Source: Diphasiastrum complanatum (Eukaryota > Streptophyta > Lycopodiopsida > Lycopodiales > Lycopodiaceae). Taken from it: a stretch of 64,000 nt of DNA. The translations under genes and the position numbers were made by a program. The stretch covers positions 37,925,374 through 37,989,373 of the forward strand of contig CM055101.1 in assembly GCA_029204225.1 (NCBI GenBank), written 5' to 3'. Below are positions 55,455 through 64,000 of the stretch, piece by piece (the first letter of the stretch is position 1; every line of letters starts with the position of its first letter). The notes beneath the pieces are model-generated. The model saw nothing but the letters and a program-made list of their open reading frames with translations, did no database searches and was not told the origin of the DNA.

Positions 55455-55832
55455 CATTAGAGGAGTTTTGAGTTCCAAAAAGACCCTTTAAGAATTTGTG
55501 CAAGATGCCTTTTTTATTATTAAAATATTATAACACTAATACTTTTGACTTGCCATAACTTTTTAATCGTAGCTTAGAAGTATGCCATGTAACATATCAT
55601 TGGAAAGCCCTTGTCGAGCACTTTCTAATGCACCAAACTTCGCTAAATTCGGACTTACTACTAAAAAGTTATGCCATTTTTAGTATGGAATCAAAATGTG
55701 GACTCAAAAAGTTACGTTACGTAGATTTCAAATTCGAGTGTTTTGATTGGTCCATGTGTAAGAAAAATTTGAGAAAAAATATAAAAAGAATCTTTACAAA
55801 GGGTCTTTTTGGGATTTAGAACTTCTCTAATG
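55455..55832. mobile_element. 377-bp TIR element (MITE), copy 2, inverted
   Basis: It starts CATTAGAGGAGTTTTGAGTT and ends AGAACTTCTCTAATG. It matches copy 1 (12615-12991) in reverse over the full length, including ACGTTACGTAGATTTCAAAT and CATAACTTTTTA. The 63-codon frame at 55628-55819 lies wholly inside and is not a gene. Confidence 0.9.
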
Positions 55833-55924
55833 TTGCCCTAGTGCCACGTGTCGGGCACCAGGGTTTATCCCATAAACAAATCTTTGGGATAAACCAGTAC
55901 CTATATATTAGTGAACCCACCTGC

Positions 55925-56190
55925 TTACTCACATGTGTGCAGGTGGGTGTGAAGCTGCCCAGCGCCACTTGCCCAGTTCCCGGCACCACCTGGGCACTAC
56001 CCGACGCCACCCACCACCTGCCCGACGCCATGCGCTGCCTACCCAATGCCACCCACCACCTGCCCCCGGCGCCATGGGCGCTGCCTGCCCGACGCCCACC
56101 CTGGCGCCACAGCGCCCGCCTGCGCCCTTTTGGCCTGGCGCACCCTGATGCACCTTGGCGCGTGCCAGGGTGCGTCAGGGTGTTAAAAAT
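55925..56190. repeat. second GC-rich island with ~42-bp repeats
   Basis: GACGCCACCCACCACCTGCC (56003) and AATGCCACCCACCACCTGCC (56045) start two units; related GCGCCA and GGCGCACCCTG motifs continue to 56190. The block is open on both strands (55841-56236 plus, 56217-55816 minus). I see no protein family and treat it as a minisatellite. Confidence 0.7.
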
Positions 56191-58369
56191 ATGGGGAGCC
56201 AAGCATGGATTTGACACTATAATAAAACAACTCTAATGTATTAAAAAAAAAAGTAAAATTTTCTTATACAACTCATACAAAACGTGAACCCTAATGCTTT
56301 GTAGAAACACCTTTTTCATCTCAAATGAAACATTTTCTATATCAATTTAAATATCACAGACATAGCTAGGAGCAAAAAGAAATCTATCTTCCAATATTAG
56401 CTTGTTAAAACTCTCATAAAAAATCAATTCAAAAAGACTTATGATTTAAAGATATAAGACTATGGACTGAGTAGTTTAGCAATAGCCCTCCAAGTGTTTG
56501 TCTAAGGTGAAAAAATAAATGTCCTTCTAAAGAAAACAAAAACATGTGTCTACATAAACTTCAATTATTGAAGAAAAATCCAAATATGCTGAGTTGGACC
56601 ATTTTTGTCTCTTTGAGTCAATCACAACTTGGCACTAAAATGGTTCACAATACTCTAGTGCTTATTTTGCTGAAAGCATGAGATGTACTCAAAAGTGTAC
56701 ATGGCATGTTTTTAACTTTTTGGTGCAATCAAAGAGTGACAAACACTACAAAACAGTATGTCTACCATGTACTTTTGTGAGAGATCAATGGTATACACTT
56801 TAGAAACAAGAACTTCATAGTACATAGTATACTTTTTCTAGGTGGCTAAAAGCATGCAAAATATGCTTCAAACATTTTGAAAGTAACAAGTAGCTAAATT
56901 TTTGGACTATCATGTAGCAAAGCGAAATATAAAAAATAGATAAAGTGTTTTACTGGATGTAGTAAGCTTTCATCTTAGGATTCTAAATGAAAAAATATAT
57001 ATCAAAAGAAAATTTTTATGCTTGTTAAATAAGAAAAAAAGAAATCTAATGATATTTGTAAGTTTATATGCATGTTATGTACAATTTGCCAAATATTATT
57101 GACACCAAGGTAAAAAAGCAAAAGAAATGTTCTAAAAATACAAGGCTACAATGTAATTTCTATATGTTGAAATTTGTTTTATGTTTTATATTATATTTTT
57201 TAGCAAATCAAAATTGTACTCAATGTCAAGGACATCTAGATAAACATTGCATTTATCACGAGATGTCCCTTGTGCACATTGAATAAAATGCCTAGAGAAA
57301 TCCCAAAAATGGACTCTTTGCAATTTTTCATTTTATAAGACTTTGTGCTAACTAAGAATTAAATGATTTTCTACTATCTAATAAACAAATCTTCCTCTTC
57401 TATGCCACTCACACTGTTTTGACTGAGTGTTGATAATGTTATTTTTGTTTGTTGTATAGTTGATTTATTAGTTTTGAAGATGTTTGATTGGCAAACCGTG
57501 ACTGCAATTCAAGCTAATAGACAAAATTGTGTAGTTGAGATTGTGTGTTCGATATTCTCTTTATCATGCCACATTGATAACCTCTAAAATCAATTGAAAC
57601 GTGAAAATCATTTGGTGCATAAGTATATAAATTACCAGAATTTATATTCTAATTTCTTGATAATGATGAAAATTCACTTGTTTGCTAGATCTTTATTGGT
57701 TAGGGTGAACACATCCCCACCTTAACCAAACTTGGTAGTAGAAAGTCTAATAAGAGGATGTTAATCTATAATTAAGTTCATCAAAAACTAACTATGGTGT
57801 GGCAAATAGCTATGGTACAAGCATTAAAGTTTATCAAGATCCTTGTGTAATAAATTGAATCATTGAACATTTTGAAAAGGGTTTCATTGTCATATTGTTT
57901 TTGATTAACTTAATTGGTGCAAAAGCTCAATTGGCCAGTTTGCCAAGTAATCACAAGTACATGATCAAAGTGGCAACATGTGAGAATCAACAAATATGGG
58001 ATGATATTTGTTCCTCACTTGTTGTTGAGGATTTGTATTTATTGAGATTGTTTACCTTTCCACGTGATAAAATCTTGATAAGATTGATGTAATTTTGTGT
58101 AAAGAGTGGTTTCACTAAAAAAATGAGTCATTACAAAAAGAAACTTAAAATCGATTTACATATGCATAATCAACCTTATGTGTCTGCTCACGAAGAATCA
58201 GTGTTTGAAAAGTTTTGAGTATCATGCATATGTTTGCTATTTTGACAGTATTTTGAAATTTTAATACTATCACATTTGTCTCATAGTGTGTCTTTTCATG
58301 ATCCTAGCATGAAATATTTTTCTATAAGTAGGGTCTTCAAAGAATTGGATAGAAATTTATTTATTATCC
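56191..58369. other. long AT-rich stretch without identified gene
   Basis: Small frames (57068-57286, 57895-58092) have no known motif. The last part may hold decayed gypsy sequence upstream of the reverse transcriptase fragment, but I could not identify gag or protease. Confidence 0.45.
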
Positions 58370-58740
58370 TAAGCAGTTCCATGATGATTTACCCCCTTCT
58401 AGGGGAGTAGATCATTATCAATTGCTCTCCTTTATCAATTTTCCAGACAAAATGAGCCAAAAGGAAGAGAATGAAGTTGCTAAGCAACTTTAACTATTTA
58501 CATATGAGCTATATTTCAACCCATTATATTCCCTCGACAAGCTCGTATATTATCACCTGGCAAAAATGACAAAGGCTTATGTCTTTACTATACTAGGTTA
58601 AATAACATGACTTCAAAATATTGGCCATATTCAAAACAAGCTTTTGTTTTGGATATGGCCAATAGAATTTTTGGTTCTACCTTTTGGTCTTAAAAATTTC
58701 CTGACAGCTTTCCAACACATATGATGAACGATCTTCTTTG
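58370..58740 (+). pseudogene. Ty3/gypsy reverse transcriptase fragment
   Basis: Plus-strand pieces: QFHDDLPPSRGVDHYQLL (about 58375-58425) and DKMSQKEENEVAKQL are the gypsy RT entry block. FGLKNFLTAFQH near 58684-58722 and MMNDLLCP at 58721 match the FGL-APATFQ-LMN block of gypsy RT. Stops and frame changes occur between. The catalytic YVDD-type box would follow but the sequence switches to copia. Confidence 0.65.
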
Positions 58741-59493
58741 TCCATCTACGAAAAATCTTGGAAACACTGACAAAGTATGCAAACTTCGAAAAGCTCTCTA
58801 TGGACTTAATAGCCGTCTCGTGCATGGTTTCATCAAATCAATGAGTTTTTTATTCAACAAGGCTTTATACCAAGTTCAGCTGATTATAATGTCTACTATA
58901 AGTTAGTGAATTCATCTTTCATTATTATTACATTATTATATGTTGATGACACATTACTTTTTAGTGATGAAATTTGAATGCTGAAGGATGTCAAAAAGAT
59001 GTTATTGAATGAATTCGATTTGACATGTTTAGGGGAGGCCCATTTCTACCTTGGTATACAAATTTTCAGAGATCATGATCAGAGATTAATTTATATTAGT
59101 CAACAAAGTTACAACTTGCTATTCAAACATCAAATGGTCGATTATAAATCAGCCAAGACTCCAATGGATCCAAGTTTGAAATATTTGAAGGACCAATGTC
59201 CCCGGCTTTTCAAAGAAGTCAAACAGATTGAAACAATATTTTTATCATACTATTATTGATTCTCTTATGTATTCCATGATACATATTAGACTTGACATAG
59301 CTTATTTAGTTATTACACTAAGCCAATATATGTTGAATCCATGTTTCATTCATTGGAAAGCTCTACTTAGAGTTCTTCGGTATTTACAATTGACACAAAA
59401 TTATTGCATTTGTTATGGTGGAAATTCCAATGATGATTCAAATGACCTCGTTAATCTTTTTCAAGGTTTTACAGATGCATATTGGGATGGAGA
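58741..59493 (+). pseudogene. Copia E reverse transcriptase and RNase H start
   Basis: KVCKLRKALYGLNS (about 58776) is a copia RT block. SSFIIITLLYVDDTLLFSDE (58914-58972) has an intact YVDD. 58978-59259 gives EFDLTCLGEAHFYLGIQIFR and SAKTPMDPSLKYL. 59228-59493 gives RLDIAYLVITLSQYMLNPCF and the RNase H start GFTDAYWDGD. It stops where a minus-strand LTR fragment begins at 59494. Confidence 0.85.
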
Positions 59494-59622
59494 TGTGTCA
59501 AAGTACAATACTTTGGACCTTAAATGAGTGAATTAATGACTCACAAGAGTGATTAATTGATTGATCATAAAACAAATACAAACTAGACACAATAATTTGA
59601 GATCTAGATTAGCAATTTGAGA
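59494..59622 (-). repeat. minus-strand copia LTR end fragment
   Basis: On the minus strand it reads AATCTAGATCTCAAATTATT, AATCACTCTTGTG, GGTCCAAAGTATTGTAC and ends TTTGACACA, the 3' end of the common LTR family (compare 340-462). Both E (left) and D (right) are cut at its edges. Confidence 0.75.
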
Positions 59623-60800
59623 TGTATTCAGCCACCATATCTTCAGATCTTACATATTTTACAGTAACTAAGGGTTTCTCTATAATATCTTTCACATGGT
59701 GATATCTCAGTGGGATGTGCTTTGATTTAGAATGGAACACTGGTTCTTTTGTTAGGCTGATGGCACTTTGATTATCTATTCTCATTACAGTGGGTTCATG
59801 ATGTTCAAATTCGATTTCTCTGAGTAGATTCCTCAACCAAACAATTTCATTGCTATTCTTGGAAGCTGTTACATATTCTGATTCACAGGATCACTATGCA
59901 ACCAGACTTTGTTTCTTAGCTAATGGCACCTCCACATAGTGAAAAGCATCCACTTGTTATTGATTTACTATCATCTCTGCAGCTGGCCCAACTGGTGTCA
60001 CTATATATGCTTCAAGATTTTGGTTGGCTTTTGAAGTATATGTGATACCAAAGTCAGAGGTATTTTTCAGGTACTACATAATTCTTTTTGCCATCCTCCA
60101 ATGTGCAACTCCTGGATTGTTAGAAAATGGGCTGAGAGAGAAAACTAAATATGCCAAATCTTCATCTGTCTTTGGACTGTCATTTTTGGATAATATTGCT
60201 CCTGGTTCCATTGGTGTTGTTGATCCTTTACAGTCTTGCATATTATAGTTTTTCATGGTACGTAATGCATATTCTGACTACTTGATTGTTACAGTTCTAT
60301 TGTGTCTATCTCTAGATATTCCAATTCCTTTTCACAATTTAGCTTCACCTAGATCTATAATTTCTAGTTAAGTCTTCAATCTGACTTTGATGTGTCTAAT
60401 CAATCCTATATGATTTCCTATCAGTAGACAATCATCAACAAATACTGTTATGATCAGAAAAATTTGATCATTTCTATAGATGTAAACATTTGAATCAGAA
60501 TTGATTGGAGCAAAAGTAGAGGTTCTTGAGAATTTCATCGATTCTCTTGTGCTAAGCATGTGTAGCTTGTTTCAGTCCATAAATGTTTTCTTAAATCTGG
60601 ACACTCTATTTGGGACCTGTCATCTTCAAAGCCCTCTGGTTGCTTCATATAGATCTCCTCTTCTAGATCACCATGCAAAAAAACTATCTTAGCGTCAATC
60701 TGATGAACTTCCAAGTCATGCTTGGTAGCTAATGCAAGAAGCAATCGAATACTGGACATTCTGACTACTGGAGAGAATGTTTCCAAGTAATCAATCCCAT
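59609..60800 (-). pseudogene. Copia D reverse transcriptase and RNase H
   Basis: 60786-60535: METFSPVVRMSSIRLLLALA, VHQIDAKIVFLHGDLEEEIY. The frame shifts after PEGFED. 60559-60368: ITVFVDDCLLIGN, catalytic box FVDD with both Asp kept. 60256-60074: thumb (GSTTPMEPGAILS). 59836-59609: RNase H end (VMRIDNQSAISLTKEPVFHS, KHIPLRYHHVKD). The end of RNase H is cut at AEYI by the LTR fragment. Confidence 0.88.
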
Positions 60801-61304
60801 ACTACTGAGAAAATCCTTTGGCCACAAGTCTGGCCTTGTGTCTGTCCACAGTTCCATTTGCATTTGTCTTCCTTTTGAGGATCCACTTGCAATCAACTAC
60901 TTTCTATCCTCTGGCAGAACACAGAGTTCTCAGACATTATTCTTCTACATTGATGACATTTCTTCCATCATTGCCTTTAGCCATTTGTCTGATTCATCAC
61001 AGCTCATAGCTTCTTGGTATGTAGAAGGTTCATCAATAACTCCACAAAAATCATTGGCATTTAATTGTGCATTCTCAATCACCTTTTGTGTTGGTGTATG
61101 GATTCTTGGAGGCATTACTCGCCTTTTCTCAATAGGTTCAGTATCTTCCTCAACTGCTTCAGTTGGGATAGCTGGGACAGCTGCTTCCTCTTGCTCAACT
61201 GCTACATGAATACTGCATAAATTCTAGACTACCATTATCTGGCCCTTTAGAGATTTCTCCTTTATTAAACTTCACATCTCTGCTCACAAGAATCTTCTTG
61301 CTCT

Positions 61305-62168
61305 TCAGATCATATAGCTTGTATCCATGTTATTCATGGAATATCCCATAAATATGGTTTTTACATACCTGTTATCCAGCTTACTCACTTTCACTTTTGG
61401 AATATGCATGTATGCAATGCACCCAAAAATTCTCAAATGAGAAAGATCAAGTTTTCTACCTGTCCAGATTTCTACAGGTGTCTTCCCTTTTACACTGGTT
61501 GTCACAGTTTGATTCTACCGATACAAAGCAGTAAATACTGCTTCACTCCAAAAGTTCATGGATAGATTTGACTAGATAAGCATACATCTAGCAGCATCCA
61601 TAATTGTCCAATTTTTTCTCTCAGCAACTCCATTATGCTGAGGAGTATATGGTACTGTCAGCTCCATGTCTATACCATTCTGCATACAAAATTCTTTGTA
61701 TGCATTACTCGGATACTCTCCTCCATTGTTAGACTGTAGTCTTTTAATTTTTGCTCTTGTATGCCTTTCTACAAAAGCCTTAAATCTCTTGAATGCTTCA
61801 AAAGCATCTGATTTAAGCTTCAAGAAATAGACAAATATATAATCATCAATAAAGGACATGAAATACCTTGAACCTGTCAAAGATTTCACCTTCACAGGGC
61901 CACACAAATCAGAATGTACCAATTCAAGAACTGATTTGGCATGCACTCCTTGTCCTTGAAAAGGATTTCTATGTTGCTTGCCTAGTACACATGCTTGACA
62001 GAAGTTGAGATCACTTCCTATAAATTGGAGTCCAGAAACTAATTTGTTTCTATACATACTCACCAATGAGTTCATGTTTAGGTGACCCAATCTCTTGTGC
62101 CATAACTCAATGTGATTGTCACAACTTGAAGTGATCAACCCTTTCTCTGTCTTCCTCTTCATTGACAT
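61305..62168 (-). pseudogene. Copia D pre-integrase and integrase
   Basis: Frame 62168-61572 (198 codons): LWHKRLGHLNMNSLVS and CQACVLGKQHR are the HHCC zinc region. LELVHSDLCGPVKVKSLTGS carries the first catalytic Asp and TPQHNGVAERKNWTIMDAAR the Glu. The second catalytic position reads LQSNNGGEY, with Asn for Asp, so the triad is broken. 61505-61305 continues the C-terminus (RKLDLSHLRIFGCIAYMHIP). Confidence 0.9.
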
Positions 62169-62356
62169 CTATACAGATTGTCTTTTCTCCAGGCTGTAGC
62201 TATAGTCACACCTATTTTTCGATCCTTTATCCTGCATACATCATGATCAAAATTGAAGTTCATGCCAATATTTGTCAATCTGGCTACTGACAGTAGGTCT
62301 TTCCTCAATGATGGTATATACAAGACCTCCTCCAAAGCTTTATCACCACTTTGGGT

Positions 62357-63380
62357 CTACAGAAGAATTCGTCCAGTGCCTTCAACCTTGTGCTGACTGT
62401 TATCTCCTAATGCAACCTTTCTTGTCACATTACAATGCTTGCTGTCAAGAATCTCCTTCCTCCAGGTGATATGAGATGTTGCAGCAATGTACAAAATCAA
62501 ATCAGAAGTGTGTCCCTTGACTAGGCAGGCAGTATCATTAATTAATTTAAAAATGGTGTATGCCTCCTCCATATCTTTGTCACCTTCTTGTTCACTTGAC
62601 TATGCAACATTGTCATCTGCTTTGTGTGCCTTGTCAACTTTTTTCTTCTTGCACTCATAGGCATAGTGTCCCTCTTTCTTGTAGTAGAAACATTTGCCAA
62701 TCTTCCTTCTGATTCCTTCTTTCTCTCATCTTGTTGATCTGAACTTCTTTGATCACGTCCTTTTCCTGACTGTGTTTTGCTTGAGTTGCCTCTCCTTATG
62801 AACATGGCTTTCTCCAAGTCTTCATCTCCCTCTGTCTCTTCTCTCAGCTCTAGCTGCATTCTCAAAGGACATATTTGGAGTCCTCATCAGAATCATTTTG
62901 AGAGAGTTATATGAACTGGGCAAAGATTTTACAAGAAATAGTAGTTGTTGTACTTCAGGAACTTGATACTTAGCCCCTATTCCTGCTAACGATGCAAATA
63001 TTTCTTTCATCTTATTGACATGCTACTGCAAGTCACCACCATCCCATTTCATGGTTACCAACTAGTGATTCAGGTGAAAAACCTGAATGTCTGACTTCCC
63101 TTTATAGTCAGCCTTCAGTCTCTCCCAAATTTCATGACTAGTATTGCAGTCAATAGTCTCATCAATATCTCTTCAGATAAAGACATTGCAATCCATGCTG
63201 CAGCTTTGTCATCTCGCTTCTTCCAATCACTCAGGGCTTTGGCATTTCCTGGTTCTAGTTCTGGATCAGTACCATCCACTACACCCCATCTTGGTCTTAT
63301 GCATCCAGAAGCGATAGCTTGTGCCATCAAACATTGCAATATTCTTTTGCATCAGTACAGCTGCCATCTTCTCTCCACAA
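62357..63380 (-). pseudogene. gag: Copia D gag, zinc knuckle and protease
   Basis: Near 63366-63290 the minus strand reads MAAVLMQKNIAMFDGTSYRF, a copia gag start. After frame changes, 63010-62822 gives MKEIFASLAGIGAKYQVPEV and LFLVKSLPSSYNSLKMIL. The zinc knuckle near 62690-62640 reads CFYYKKEGHYAYEC, with Tyr at the second Cys. The protease site (62572-62357) reads LILYIAATSHIT: the catalytic D-S-G is lost. Confidence 0.82.
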
Positions 63381-63457
63381 ATCTGTCGTACTGAACTGGA
63401 CATACTAGTAACCTGAATCTAACTAGGCTTCTCCTCTTCTAAGAGCTCTCCTAAGAT

Positions 63458-63470
63458 TGCTCTGATACCA
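63458..63470 (-). promoter_or_regulatory. Primer-binding site of copia D
   Basis: The plus strand reads TGCTCTGATACCA, the complement of TGGTATCAGAGCA. It abuts the LTR end at 63471. Confidence 0.88.
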
Positions 63471-63985
63471 TGATAATAAAGAACAGAGCAGATATTGTTG
63501 TCAATAACTAAGTCTATAGCAGGATCGATTCACTAGCATGCAGTCAATACAAGATCTATACAGCTACCATTGCAAAGAACGTAGCTCATATTAGAGAAGA
63601 GAATCGCTATAGCATATGGCAATCACATGTGAACTACACAGATAAACACTCAACAAAATGCGTTATCAAGACTACAAGAGGAGACGAGAAAAGCTCAGCT
63701 AGTTCTCATTAAGCAAAACATGCATCAGAATTCTATACATCGCTATAGATATTGCATGTGTATATACACAATGCAGGTGATGATTAAGAATCATTTATCC
63801 TAACTAATCATGGTGTTTAATCTGAAACACTGTGGATCTCTGTCTCAGTTGTGAGAGAGAATATTATGTTTGTTACTGACAATTGGATTAGGCTTAGTGG
63901 GCTGACGTGCTAGTTTGATAATCTGCTGACGTTCTAAAGAAAAACGTTTATAGTTCATACTAACTTAATAGGGCACCCGACACAC
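63471..63985 (-). repeat. 5' LTR of copia D
   Basis: Minus-strand LTR ending TTTATTATCA at the primer site. The start, read in reverse, is probably TGTCGGGTGCCC near 63980. The last 15 bases of the window (63986-64000, CAATTCAATATCACC) match 30582-30596 exactly and are taken as flank. Confidence 0.78.
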
Positions 63986-64000
63986 CAATTCAATATCACC

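Larger units (their letters stand above)
59609..64000 (-). mobile_element. Ty1/copia element D, near full length, inactive
   Basis: Minus-strand order from the right: LTR (63471 to about 63985), primer site, gag, zinc knuckle, protease, pre-integrase, integrase, reverse transcriptase, RNase H; the 3' end and 3' LTR are missing. Stops and frame changes occur in every domain. It is a different family from A: gag starts with the short MFDGTSYRFW type rather than the YLL-W type. Confidence 0.9.

Noticed and set aside
55816-56236. Frames of 131 and 133 codons on opposite strands
   Set aside because: Same reason: GC-rich minisatellite with few stops.
1-64000. CRISPR arrays, operons, ribosome-binding sites, rRNA genes
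   Set aside because: The window is eukaryotic nuclear DNA. No regularly spaced identical repeats, rRNA cores or bacterial gene arrangement were seen.

Overview
The window reads as land-plant nuclear heterochromatin. It is AT-rich, packed with nested and decayed retrotransposons, and has few genes. Plant evidence: many Ty1/copia elements with an initiator-Met-type primer site (TGGTATCAGAGCC), fragments of a plant-specific Pol IV/V largest subunit and of a GT34 xyloglucan xylosyltransferase, a probable PPR remnant, and a Tat/Athila-like gypsy primer site. The lineage cannot be fixed from this window. A large repeat-rich genome (fern, lycophyte or gymnosperm) would fit, but that is inference.

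Layout. 1-10.8 kb: copia LTR pieces, a copia element (A, 3351-8671) with a reverse-oriented solo LTR in its gag, and a minus-strand copia remnant (B). 10.8-12 kb: a Pif1-type helicase remnant of Helentron type. 12-21.4 kb: a minus-strand gene of at least five exons for an OB-fold, RPA/POT1-like single-strand DNA-binding protein. Its exon phases all agree, and intron 1 holds a copia deletion derivative with a perfect 5-bp target duplication. Further exon-like ORFs lie downstream of it. 21.5-25.6 kb: three diverged copies of a ~1 kb tandem unit, one interrupted by a miniature LTR element (TRIM) whose LTRs contain a tRNA-like sequence. 25.7-29.6 kb: a chimeric run of broken gene fragments (coiled coil, Pol IV/V largest subunit, GT34). 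30-32.8 kb: repeats and a PPR-like remnant.

32.9-39.2 kb: the clearest autonomous-type transposon, a decayed Helentron with repeated N-terminal modules, DUF6570-like region, HUH Rep, Pif1 helicase and a C-terminal AP-like endonuclease, cut by a solo LTR with a 5-bp duplication. 39.2-48.9 kb: fragments of at least five copia elements and one gypsy LTR. 48.9-58.3 kb: an inverted partner of a 30-kb repeat, foldback and TIR elements, two GC-rich islands and two unidentified broken ORF groups. 58.4-64 kb: a gypsy-copia reverse transcriptase chimera, then a nearly full-length but inactivated minus-strand copia element (D) running to the window edge.

Function. The only gene that looks intact is the OB-fold gene. 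Most other coding sequence belongs to dead mobile elements. The elements interact by nesting, and the nesting gives relative ages: the Helentron is older than the solo LTR inside it, and the OB-fold gene is older than the copia copy in its intron.
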